Shown: positions 34,012-42,215 of the stretch, one piece after another
How the letters are laid out: each line of letters opens with the position of its first letter
How positions within the stretch are numbered: position 1 is the stretch's first letter
Source: Streptacidiphilus anmyonensis
GTDB lineage: Bacteria; Actinomycetota; Actinomycetes; Streptomycetales; Streptomycetaceae
Direction of reading: 5' to 3'
Length of the DNA stretch: 64,000 nucleotides
NCBI RefSeq assembly: GCF_000787855.1
Contig: NZ_BBPQ01000025.1
Location: 1 to 64,000, forward strand
Position numbers and translations under genes: made by a program
The notes under the pieces: generated by a model
Databases searched by the model: none
Told to the model about the DNA's origin: nothing
What the model saw: only the letters and a program-made list of their open reading frames with translations

Positions 34012-35373
34012 ATGCCCCCGATCTCCCCCTCGGTCCCCGCGCGTGCCTCCCGGCGGGACCGGGCCCTGCGCGCGGCCGCCGCACAAGGGCTGCTGGACCC
34101 CGCGCAGTCGCCCGTCGCCGCCTTCGTCGACCTCGCCGGGATCGGCGAGACCGCGCGGGCGCTGCGCGCGGCGTGGCCGCCCGAGCTGGACGTGCTGCAC
34201 GCCTTCGCCGCGAAGGCGAACCCGCTGGTGCCCGTGTTGGCCGCGCTGCGCGGTCACGGTCTGGGCTGCGAGGTCAGCAGCCCCGGCGAGCTCGCCCAGG
34301 CCCGCGCGGCGGGGTTCACCCCCGAGCGGCTGGTGCTCGACTCCCCCGTCAAGACGCGCGCCGAGCTGGCGGCGGCGCTCGCCGACGGCATCGCCGTCAA
34401 CATCGACAACTTCGAGGAGCTGGCGCGGGTGGACGCCCTCGTCGCGGGCGGTTCGGCCGCCGCGCGGGTCGGCGTCCGACTCAACCCGCAGGTCGGACTC
34501 GGGTCGATCGAGGCGATGTCGACGGCGGGCCGCACCACCAAGTTCGGGGTCGCGCTGGACGACCCCGGCAACCGCGAGCGCCTGCTCGCCGCGTACCTGG
34601 ACCGTCCGTGGCTGCGCTGGGTGCACGTCCATGTGGGCTCCCAGGGCGTTCCGTTGGAGCTCAACGCGGCCGGCGTCGGCGCCGCGGTGGCGTTCGCGCG
34701 GGAGGTCAACCGGCACCGGCCGGGCCAGGTCGTCGGCATCGACGTCGGCGGCGGGCTGCCGGTCGATGTCGCGCACGGCCCGGACACCGCCGACGCCGCC
34801 GAGTCCCCGACCTTCGCGGACCACGTCGCCGTGCTGCGCGCCTGCGTCCCCGACCTGTTCGACGGCTCGTTCCGGATCGTCACCGAGTACGGCCGGTCGG
34901 TGATGGCCCGCAACGGGTTCCTCGCCGCGCGCGTGGAGTACACCAAGACCTCGGGCGGACGCCGGATCGCCCTCACCCACGCGGGCGCGCAGGTCGCCGC
35001 GCGCACCGCCTACGCGCCGGAGTCCTGGCCGCTGCGCGTCCTCGCGTACGACGCCGACGGCAGGCCGAGCGCCGCCCGGCCGGAGCCCCAGGACGTCGCG
35101 GGGCCCTGCTGCTTCTCCGGTGACCTGCTCGCCAAGGAGCGCCTGCTGCCGCGCCTGGCCGAGGGCGACCTCGTCGTCGTGCCGGACACCGGCGCGTACT
35201 ACTTCTCCGCTCCCTACCACTACAACAGCCTGCCCATGCCGCCCGTCTACGGCTTCGAGACGGCCGACGACGCGGCGGACGAGGGCACGGTCCGCTTCAC
35301 GCTGCTGCGCGCCGCCGAGACGGTCGACGAGGTCGTCGCCCGCAGCGGCGGGGCCCTCCTGGAGTCGTCATGA
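34012..35373 (+). CDS. Y4yA-like PLP-dependent decarboxylase family protein
   Basis: A 453-residue fold-type III PLP enzyme related to diaminopimelate/ornithine decarboxylases. The PLP lysine is in HAFAAKANPLVPVL, the substrate-binding region in VHVHVGSQGVPLE, the phosphate loop in DVGGGLPVDV, TEYGRSVMARNGF follows, and the C-terminal CCFSGDLLA and DTGAYYFSAPYHYNSLP complete the site. Motifs such as YTKTSGGRRIALTHAGAQVA match the Y4yA subfamily, not bona fide LysA. The substrate is unknown; a D- or unusual amino acid is plausible. GAGGAAGCC precedes the ATG. Its stop overlaps the D-aminoacylase start (ATGA). Confidence 0.87.
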   Translation: MPPISPSVPARASRRDRALRAAAAQGLLDPAQSPVAAFVDLAGIGETARALRAAWPPELDVLHAFAAKANPLVPVLAALRGHGLGCEVSSPGELAQARAAGFTPERLVLDSPVKTRAELAAALADGIAVNIDNFEELARVDALVAGGSAAARVGVRLNPQVGLGSIEAMSTAGRTTKFGVALDDPGNRERLLAAYLDRPWLRWVHVHVGSQGVPLELNAAGVGAAVAFAREVNRHRPGQVVGIDVGGGLPVDVAHGPDTADAAESPTFADHVAVLRACVPDLFDGSFRIVTEYGRSVMARNGFLAARVEYTKTSGGRRIALTHAGAQVAARTAYAPESWPLRVLAYDADGRPSAARPEPQDVAGPCCFSGDLLAKERLLPRLAEGDLVVVPDTGAYYFSAPYHYNSLPMPPVYGFETADDAADEGTVRFTLLRAAETVDEVVARSGGALLESS

Positions 35374-36902
35374 CCGATCGTCACTTCGAGCTGCTGCTGC
35401 GCGGCGGCGACGTGGCGGACGGCACCGGCGCGCCGCTGCGCCGCGCCGACGTCGGCGTCGCCGACGGGCGGACCACGCTGCTGCCCGGCGACGCGCCCGC
35501 CACGGCCGCGCGGACCTACGACGCGTCAGGCCTGGTCGTCACCCCCGGGTTCGTCGACGCGCACACCCACTCCGACCTCACCACGCTCGGCGGAGCGGGC
35601 GACGCGCTGGCCCACGCCGCGGTCCTGCAGGGCGTCACGGTCGAGGTGTGCGGCAACTGCGGCGACAGCGCCTTCCCGGGGCTGTTCGCCGACTTCGACG
35701 CCTTCGCGCTCGCCCATGCCGCGGCGGGCCGGGCCAACCACCTGGCCTCGCTGGTCGGGCACGGCTCCCTGCGCGCCGCCGTCGTCGGCCACGAGGACCG
35801 GGCGGCGACGCACCCGGAGCTGAAGGAGATGTGCGCCGTTCTGGACGCGGCGCTCGCCGCGGGCGCGGTCGGACTGTCCTCCGGCCTCATCTACACGCCC
35901 GGCAGTTACGCCGACACCGCCGAGGTCACCGCGCTGGCGGCGGTCGCGGCCCGGCACGGCAAGCCCTACGTGACGCATCTGCGCGACGAGATGTCGCAGG
36001 TGGAGGCGGCCCTGGAGGAGGCGGTGCGGATCGCCCGCGACAGCGGAGCGCCGCTGCACGTCTCGCACCACAAGACCGCGGGCAAGTACGCCTGGGGCCG
36101 CACCGAGCGGACGCTGCCGTACCTGGAGCGGCTGCGCGCGGACGGCATGGACGTCACCTGCGACGTCTACCCCTACACGGCGGGCAGCACGGCCCTGGCC
36201 GCGATGCTGCCGCCGTGGGCGCACGACGGCGGCGCCGCCGCGCTGCTGAAGCGGCTGGCCGATCCGGAGCAGCGGACACGGATGCGGGCCGCGATCGCCG
36301 AGGGCGTGCCCGGCTGGGAGAACACGGTGGGCAACGGCGGCTGGGACCGGATCTCGGTCGCGGGCGCGGCCCGTCACCCCGGCCTCCAGGGCCGCACGAT
36401 CGCCGACATCGCGGCCGAGCAGGGCGCCGACCCGCTCGACGCGGTGGCGGAGCTGCTCCTGGCCGAGGACGGCGACGTCACGATCATCAGCCACTCCATG
36501 CGCGAGGACGACGTGCGGCGGGTGCTGGCCGCTCCGTTCACCATGATCGGCTCCGACGGCGTGCCCAAGCCCGGTCTCCCGCACCCGCGCTGGGCCGGGA
36601 CGTTCGCCCGGGTGCTCGGCCGCTACGCCCGCGACGAGGGCCTGCTCCCGCTCCCCGAGGCGGTGCGCCGCATGACCGGGGCGACGGCGGCCAGGTTCGG
36701 CCTGACCGACCGCGGCGTCCTGCGCGACGGCGCGCACGCGGACCTCGTGGTCCTCGACCCCGGCGAGGTCGCCGACCACGCCACGTTCGCGCAGCCGCTG
36801 CTGCCGCCGAGCGGGATCCGGCTCGTCGTCGTGGACGGGGCCGTGGTGGTCGAGGACGGCCTCGTCACCGACGCCCGTCCGGGCCGGGTGCTCGCGTGCT
36901 GA
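35370..36902 (+). CDS. D-aminoacylase (N-acyl-D-amino-acid deacylase, amidohydrolase family)
   Basis: A 510-residue zinc amidohydrolase. Metal-binding H65 and H67 are in VDAHTHSD, the metal-bridging Cys of D-aminoacylases is in VEVCGNCGDS, further ligands are in THLRDEM and HVSHHKTAGK, and the catalytic Asp in TMIGSDGVPKP. The enzyme removes acyl groups from N-acyl-D-amino acids, or D-residues from small peptides, in the cytosol. ATG overlaps the previous stop (ATGA) and its own stop overlaps the next gene by 7 bases, so the three genes form a tight operon. Confidence 0.95.
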   Translation: MTDRHFELLLRGGDVADGTGAPLRRADVGVADGRTTLLPGDAPATAARTYDASGLVVTPGFVDAHTHSDLTTLGGAGDALAHAAVLQGVTVEVCGNCGDSAFPGLFADFDAFALAHAAAGRANHLASLVGHGSLRAAVVGHEDRAATHPELKEMCAVLDAALAAGAVGLSSGLIYTPGSYADTAEVTALAAVAARHGKPYVTHLRDEMSQVEAALEEAVRIARDSGAPLHVSHHKTAGKYAWGRTERTLPYLERLRADGMDVTCDVYPYTAGSTALAAMLPPWAHDGGAAALLKRLADPEQRTRMRAAIAEGVPGWENTVGNGGWDRISVAGAARHPGLQGRTIADIAAEQGADPLDAVAELLLAEDGDVTIISHSMREDDVRRVLAAPFTMIGSDGVPKPGLPHPRWAGTFARVLGRYARDEGLLPLPEAVRRMTGATAARFGLTDRGVLRDGAHADLVVLDPGEVADHATFAQPLLPPSGIRLVVVDGAVVVEDGLVTDARPGRVLAC

Positions 36903-37693
36903 CCCGGCCCGCGCCTCCGCGGGAGGCCCTGCCGGGGACGATCGCCGTCTGCGTCCCCGGACACCCGGAGCTCGAACGGAACGCCGACGAGCCGCTGCCG
37001 CTGGCCAGCGTGGGCAAGCTGCTGCTGCTCGCCGAGGTCGCCCACGCCCTCGACGACGGCTCGCTCGACGCCGACCACCGCGTCGACCTGCGCCCGGAGG
37101 ACTACTGCGGCGGCTCCGGGCTGCTGACCGTGCTCTCGCACCGCCGCTGGACCGTCTCCGATCTGGCCCGGCTGACGGCGGCCGTCAGCGACAACACCGC
37201 CACCAACGCGCTGCTGCGCGTGATCGGTCTGGACCGCGTCAACGCGCGCGCCCAGCTGCTCGGCCTGGAGCGGACCCGGCTGCTGGACCGCCTGCGCGAG
37301 CCCCGGCTCGCGCACCACGCCCCGACCTTCGCCGTCGGCACGGCCCGGGAGCTCGCCGCGCTCGCGCGGCGGATCGCCGGGGACGAGCCGTGGGCCCGCC
37401 CGCTCCTCGGCTGGATGGCCGCCTGCTGCGACCGGAGCATGGTGCCGGCGCTGATCCCGCACGACCCGGAGGACAGCTCCGTGCGTCCGGTCGGTGACGG
37501 CGCCGGGCTGTGGGTCGCGAACAAGACCGGCACCGACAGCGGCACACGCTGCGACGTCGGCGTGGTGCGCGGACGCGGACAGGTCTGCTACGCGGTGCTC
37601 GCCTCCTGTCCGGCGGGAGGCGAGTTCGCGATGGTGCAGGCGATGCGCGCCCTCGGCCCCTCGATCGCGGAGGCGGCCCGCCAAAGCAGCTGA
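36896..37693 (+). CDS. Cytosolic class-A beta-lactamase-fold serine hydrolase
   Basis: A 265-residue penicillin-binding-fold protein. All three core motifs are intact: S38-V-G-K41, S98-D-N100 and K210-T-G212. There is no signal peptide or membrane segment, unlike secreted beta-lactamases. No clear equivalent of the Glu166 loop is visible, though E135 lies in roughly the right region. The GTG at 36896 overlaps the D-aminoacylase stop. Operon context suggests hydrolysis of an imported D-peptide, cyclic amide or lactam rather than antibiotic defence. Family name in databases is usually serine hydrolase. Confidence 0.9.
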   Translation: MLTRPAPPREALPGTIAVCVPGHPELERNADEPLPLASVGKLLLLAEVAHALDDGSLDADHRVDLRPEDYCGGSGLLTVLSHRRWTVSDLARLTAAVSDNTATNALLRVIGLDRVNARAQLLGLERTRLLDRLREPRLAHHAPTFAVGTARELAALARRIAGDEPWARPLLGWMAACCDRSMVPALIPHDPEDSSVRPVGDGAGLWVANKTGTDSGTRCDVGVVRGRGQVCYAVLASCPAGGEFAMVQAMRALGPSIAEAARQSS

Positions 37694-37705
37694 GCCGTCG
37701 TCGCC

Positions 37706-38647
37706 TCAGCCGCGCCCCTCGCCGGGCCGCAGCCGGTGCGCGACCGTCACCAGGTTCGAGGCGGAGCTGCCGAGGTAGGCGAGGAAGGTGCTCAGCAGCG
37801 GGTTGGGGTTGCCGGGCCGGGAGGCGACCGAGACCTTCCGGTACAGGCGCGGCCCCGACAGGCGCGTGGTCTGGAGGCCGGGTGTGTCGTTGATGCCCAG
37901 GCTCGGCACGAGGGCGATGCCCATGCCGGCGCGCACCAGACCGAGGATCACCTCGTAGTGGTCGCTGCGGCAGCGGATGTTGGGCACGAACCCCTCGAGC
38001 GCGCACGCCCGTTCGAGCACGGACAACACCGGCGAGCCGGTCCCGTAGGAGGTGATCCACTGCTCCCCGGCCAGCTCCTGGAGCCGGACCTGGGCGCGCC
38101 GCCCCGCCGGGTGCCCGGCCGGGACGACCAGGTGCAGCGGCTCGTTGAGCAGTTCCCGCACCTGGACCCCCTCCGGCGGCGTCCACGGGTCCAGCGGGTA
38201 CTCGAAGACGATCAGCGCGTCGATGGCGCCCTGCTGCACGCTCGCCGCCAGCTCGTGCGGCTGGCCCTCGACCAGGTCCAGTTCCACGGTGGGGTAACGC
38301 CCGGCGAACCGCGACAGCGCCTGCGGCAGCAGGCGGTATCCGGCGGAGGCGAAGAAGCCGATCCGCAGATGCCCGGAGTCGGCGCGCGCCTGGGCCCGCA
38401 GGTCCTTCTCCGCGGCGTCGAGGAGGGCGAGCACCTCCTGCCCGCGCAGCGACAGCCGACGTCCGGCGGAGGTCAGCCGCAGGCTCTGCGCCCCGCGTTC
38501 GACCAGGCTGACGCCGACCTCCTTCTCCAGCTGGGACAGCTGGTGGGAGACCGCCGAGGGGGACAACCGCAACTCCCGCGCGGCACCGGCGATACTCCCG
38601 AATCGGTCGATTTCAGCCAGGACGTGCAGGCGGTGCGTGTTGAGCAT
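37706..38647 (-). CDS. LysR family transcriptional regulator
   Basis: A 313-residue regulator. The winged helix-turn-helix covers residues 1-62 (GSIAGAARELRLSPSAVSHQ) and the effector-binding domain about residues 90-300 (GHLRIGFFASAGYRLLPQAL). It is tail-to-tail with the D-aminoacylase operon, 12 bases apart. LysR proteins usually regulate a neighbouring or divergent operon; the closest divergent gene is the flippase-like gene at 38916, but the peptide operons are functionally more fitting targets. The ligand may be a peptide breakdown product. Confidence 0.94.
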   Translation of the reverse strand: MLNTHRLHVLAEIDRFGSIAGAARELRLSPSAVSHQLSQLEKEVGVSLVERGAQSLRLTSAGRRLSLRGQEVLALLDAAEKDLRAQARADSGHLRIGFFASAGYRLLPQALSRFAGRYPTVELDLVEGQPHELAASVQQGAIDALIVFEYPLDPWTPPEGVQVRELLNEPLHLVVPAGHPAGRRAQVRLQELAGEQWITSYGTGSPVLSVLERACALEGFVPNIRCRSDHYEVILGLVRAGMGIALVPSLGINDTPGLQTTRLSGPRLYRKVSVASRPGNPNPLLSTFLAYLGSSASNLVTVAHRLRPGEGRG

Positions 38648-38915
38648 GCCCGCAGACTAGCCACCCCTGATCACGAAACGGTCTCGTGGTGGGAGCGCTC
38701 CCGCCCCTTACGGCGCGAGCGGCCCGCCGCGGGCGGGCGGGCTACGATCGAGAACGCGGCACGCCGTTCGCGTCGCGGAGGATCCGCGGGCCGCAGGCGA
38801 CTGCAGGAAGCCGACCGCCATGCACGTCGACGAAACGAAGGCCGCGGGACGCCCCGCATCCCCACTTCCGCTCCCGTCGCCCGGCTGAGCGGCCCCGGAC
38901 GGGCGGCGAGGGACG

Positions 38916-39974
38916 GTGTCCGGGCATCCGGAGACGGCCGGGCCGGGCGCCCCCGACCCCGATCCGGCGCGCCGCGCCTGGCGACGCTACGCGTGGTGGC
39001 TGAGCGCGGCCGCCGTCGCGGTGGCCGGCGGGCTGTTCGCCCTGACGCACCGGCGCGAGCTCGACGCCGCGCTGCGGCTGCTCCACCGGGTCGACCTGGA
39101 CCGGCTCGCGGTGGCGGGGGCACTGGAGGCGGTGTCGGTCGTGGCGCTGGCCGCCCTGGAGCGGTGGCTGCTGCGGGCGGCCGGCTCCCCCGTGCGGCTG
39201 GGCGTGATGACCGCCGTCACCGCGGGGGCGAACGCGATGTCCGGCGCCCTGCCGGGCGGGGGCGTGCTGTCGCTGGGGTGGACCGTGCGGCAGCTCCAGC
39301 GCCGCGCCGTCGCCTTCGCCACCGCCGCCGCGGCGCTGGCGGCGGCGGGCGCGGTGAGCATCGTCGTGCTGGTGCTGCTGCTGACCGTCGGCGCGCTGAT
39401 CGCCGATCCGGCCGGACCCGCCCCGCAGCTGCGCGAAGGCGTGCTGCTCGGTGTCGCCTCGGCGGCGGCGCTGGTGCTGCTGCTGGCCGCGCTGTCGCTG
39501 TGGCCGGGGCTGCGCGCCGCGGGCGGCCGTGCCTGGCGCCGACTCGGCACGGGCCGACCCGGCGTCGCGCGGTTCCAGGCCTCCGTCGAGGGCATCGGAA
39601 GCGAACTGCGCCGCCTCGGTCCCGACCCGCGCGGATGGGGTGAACCCCTGCTGCTCTCGGCCCTCAACTGGGGCTGCGACGCGGGGTGCCTGCTGTGCTG
39701 CCTGTGGGCGCTCCGGCTGCCCGTGCCCTGGCGCGGCTTCCTGCTGGCCTACACGCTCACCCAGCTGCTCAGCAGCCTGCGGGTGACGCCGGGCAGCCTC
39801 GGGATCACCGAGGCGTCCCTCGCCGCCCTGCTGGTGCTGTACGGCCTGCCGGCCGAGCAGGCCATCGCGGCGACGCTGCTCTACCGGGGGCTCAGCTTCT
39901 GGGTGCTTCAGCCGATCGGGTGGTCCTGCTGGCTGGCCGTCACCCTGCACCGGCCGAAGCCGTCGACGGCGTGA
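38916..39974 (+). CDS. Flippase-like domain membrane protein (LPG synthase TM region/YbhN type)
   Basis: A 352-residue protein with about eight membrane segments of the lysylphosphatidylglycerol synthase transmembrane family (UPF0104). Typical features are the early helix pair, the GANAMSGALPGGGVLSLGW stretch, and the late VTPGSLGITEASLAALLV motif. Members are thought to move lipids or lipid-linked molecules across the membrane. No mprF-type synthase domain is attached. The GTG start has GAGGGAC upstream. Confidence 0.9.
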   Translation: MSGHPETAGPGAPDPDPARRAWRRYAWWLSAAAVAVAGGLFALTHRRELDAALRLLHRVDLDRLAVAGALEAVSVVALAALERWLLRAAGSPVRLGVMTAVTAGANAMSGALPGGGVLSLGWTVRQLQRRAVAFATAAAALAAAGAVSIVVLVLLLTVGALIADPAGPAPQLREGVLLGVASAAALVLLLAALSLWPGLRAAGGRAWRRLGTGRPGVARFQASVEGIGSELRRLGPDPRGWGEPLLLSALNWGCDAGCLLCCLWALRLPVPWRGFLLAYTLTQLLSSLRVTPGSLGITEASLAALLVLYGLPAEQAIAATLLYRGLSFWVLQPIGWSCWLAVTLHRPKPSTA

Positions 39975-39975
39975 C

Positions 39976-40014
39976 GGCGCTGCGAGCCGGTGTCGCCGAA
40001 CCGCTCTCAGCGCC
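39976..40014. terminator. Possible bidirectional hairpin between convergent genes
   Basis: GGCGCTG (39976-39982) pairs with CAGCGCC (40008-40014), bracketing the 3' ends of the flippase-like gene and the HPF-like gene, with the second arm inside the last codons of the latter. Moderate stem with a 25-base loop. Confidence 0.35.
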
Positions 40015-41086
40015 GGAACCCGGCCGCGAGCAGCATCTCTCTGGCGAGCCGTGCGCTGCGCCTGACCTCGTCCGGGTCCGCGGGAGCCCCGGGCACGGCC
40101 TCCAGGCCCCAGGTCAGCCGGTCCAGGATCTCGGCCAGCGCCGCGATCTGGCCCTCCAGGACCTCCACACGCTCGCGCAGCGCCTCCTGGTCGTGCCCGG
40201 ACGCGGCGGGCATGGCAGTCGCGGCAGACGTCGCGAACGTGGCGCCGGCCGGCTCGGGGGCGGCGACGGGCGCAGGGGCGCCGGAGGGAACGGCGCTGAT
40301 CACGCCGTAGTGGCCGTCGTAGCGGGCGTACAGGACCGCGCCGCGTCCTGTCGCCGCGTCCTTGAAGAAGAGGAACGGGTAGTCCGTGGCCTCGAGCCGG
40401 TCCCTCGCCTCGTCCTCCGTCAGCACCGGCGCGGGGGTCTTCAGCACGCTCACCGGGAGCGAGAACGGCGCGATGCGCTCGGGGTGCGGCTCGACCTGCG
40501 CGAGCCGGAACGGCCCCGGCCCGAACCGGTAGACCACGCTGTCCTGCCCGCTGCCGGACTCGGTGAACAGGCTGAAGTCGTAGTCCATCATCTCCATGGC
40601 CAGCGCCGCCTGGTCCACCGTCTCCTCGGTCAGCGTGTAGTCCTTGCGCCGCACCACCGTCCGCTCGCCCTTGGGCACCTCCAGGCGCACCGGCCGCCTT
40701 ACCGCCTCGGTGCCGTCGCGCCAGTCCAGCGGTCCCGATCCGTCGACCTCGTACCCGGGCTCCCAGCGGCGGGCCCATTCCAGGCGGGTCAGCTGCACGG
40801 TCAGACGCCCGCGCAGCAGCGCGATGGCGTCCGTCATGGTGTGCGCGGCGACCTGCGCCCGCACCGTCCGCCCGTCGACCTCGACGAGCGCCTGCGCCAC
40901 GGCCGGACGTCCCTCCGTGCGCCGCATCCGGGCCAACCGGACCCGGGCGGAGCGCACCGGCAGCCGCGACTCCGCCAGCACCTCCTCCACGGTCGAACGC
41001 GCCAGGTCACTGGTCACCGGGGACAAGTCCCCGAGCACGGTCACCTGCAGCTCGGGCAGTCCCTGCGGACGGTCTTCGTGGTCCAT
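40007..41086 (-). CDS. HPF/RaiA-type ribosome-associated protein, DATIN (Rv0079)-like
   Basis: A 359-residue protein. Residues 10-105 form an HPF/sigma-54-modulation-like fold (LQVTVLGDLSPVTSDLARST). Two copies of the long-HPF C-terminal dimerisation domain follow: about 145-200 (EMMDYDFSLFTESGSGQDSV) and 225-275 (LEATDYPFLFFKDAATGRGA). An Ala/Pro linker and a C-terminal coiled coil (ALRERVEVLEGQIAALAEIL) end it. The layout recalls the dormancy-associated translation inhibitor Rv0079 of the M. tuberculosis DosR regulon. It probably inactivates ribosomes under low oxygen. The ATG at 41086 has GGGGG 8 bases upstream. Confidence 0.88.
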   Translation of the reverse strand: MDHEDRPQGLPELQVTVLGDLSPVTSDLARSTVEEVLAESRLPVRSARVRLARMRRTEGRPAVAQALVEVDGRTVRAQVAAHTMTDAIALLRGRLTVQLTRLEWARRWEPGYEVDGSGPLDWRDGTEAVRRPVRLEVPKGERTVVRRKDYTLTEETVDQAALAMEMMDYDFSLFTESGSGQDSVVYRFGPGPFRLAQVEPHPERIAPFSLPVSVLKTPAPVLTEDEARDRLEATDYPFLFFKDAATGRGAVLYARYDGHYGVISAVPSGAPAPVAAPEPAGATFATSAATAMPAASGHDQEALRERVEVLEGQIAALAEILDRLTWGLEAVPGAPADPDEVRRSARLAREMLLAAGFRR

Positions 41087-41283
41087 GACGTGTACCCCCG
41101 TGTGAGGTCGGGTCCCTGATACCACTGTGCGGCGTCCGCCGTCGCGCGGCACTCGGACGGCCCCGCGCGGGCGGCGTATCCCTGGAACAAAAGGGCAGGA
41201 ACCAGTCAGGAGTACGACCAGCTCGGAGCGATCACCGCCCACGACGACGCGGAGGCCGGACTCGCAGCGCGAAGGAGAAGACG

Positions 41284-42189
41284 ATGCGATCACGGTTCGC
41301 TCCCGACCGGCAGCTGACGGCACGGATGGTGTTCGTCCTGCTGCTGCTCGCGCTGGTGTACGCGGCGTTCGTCGCCGCCCTCGTGCTGCTGCTCAAGTCC
41401 GTCGTGGTCATCGTGGTCGTCGCCGCCGGGGTGCTGGTGCTGCAGTTCTGGTTCTCCGACAAGATGGCCATGTTCGCGATGCGCGCCCACGAGGTGTCCC
41501 CCGAGGAGGAGCCGCGGCTGCACGGCACCGTCGACCGGCTGTGCGCCCTGGCCGACATGCCGAAACCCCGGGTGGCGGTGTCCGAGACGGACCTGCCGAA
41601 CGCCTTCGCCACCGGCCGCAGCGCGGACCACGCGGTCCTGTGCGTCACCCGCGGCCTGACGCGGCGGATCGACGGCGACGAGCTCGACGGCGTCCTGGCC
41701 CACGAGCTGTCGCACGTCGCCCACCGCGACGTCACGGTCATCACCGTGGCCTCGTTCCTCGGGGTGCTCGCCGGCCTGATGGTGCGGATGGCCTTCTACT
41801 CCGAACTGCTCGGCGGACGCCGCCGTGACCAGAACACCGCCCTGCTGCTGGCCCTGGTGATGGCCGTCTCCGCGGCCGTCTACCTGCTGAGCCTGCTGCT
41901 GATCCGGGCCCTGTCCCGGTACCGGGAGCTGGCCGCCGACCGCTCGGCCGCGCAGCTGACCGGCCGCCCGTCGGCGCTGGCCTCCGCGCTGGTGAAGGTG
42001 AGCGGCGACATCGCCCGGATCCCCACCCAGGACCTGCGCACCGCCCAGGCGTTCAACGCCTTCCTGTTCGCCCCGGCCCTGTCCGGCGACTCCCCCGCGG
42101 CGTCGATCCTCTCCACCCACCCGAGCCTTCAGCGCCGCCTCGACGCCCTCGCCGAGCTGTCCAAGGAGCTGGGCGAGCCGTCCGAGTGA
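41284..42189 (+). CDS. M48 family (HtpX-like) zinc metalloprotease
   Basis: A 301-residue membrane protease. Two N-terminal membrane segments (MVFVLLLLALVYAAFVAALV and the next 20 residues) precede the zinc motif HELSH in VLAHELSHVAHRD, with the third ligand Glu in YRELAADRSA. A second hydrophobic pair lies between them (about 155-210). HtpX degrades damaged membrane proteins. The ATG is preceded by GAAGGAGAAG. It is divergent from the HPF-like gene across 197 bp. Confidence 0.94.
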   Translation: MRSRFAPDRQLTARMVFVLLLLALVYAAFVAALVLLLKSVVVIVVVAAGVLVLQFWFSDKMAMFAMRAHEVSPEEEPRLHGTVDRLCALADMPKPRVAVSETDLPNAFATGRSADHAVLCVTRGLTRRIDGDELDGVLAHELSHVAHRDVTVITVASFLGVLAGLMVRMAFYSELLGGRRRDQNTALLLALVMAVSAAVYLLSLLLIRALSRYRELAADRSAAQLTGRPSALASALVKVSGDIARIPTQDLRTAQAFNAFLFAPALSGDSPAASILSTHPSLQRRLDALAELSKELGEPSE

Positions 42190-42215
42190 GGCGGCCGGCG
42201 CTCAGGGTCGCTCGC

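Noticed and set aside
36896-37693. Antibiotic-resistance beta-lactamase
   Set aside because: No signal peptide and no clear Glu166 element; operon context is peptide catabolism, so resistance is not supported.
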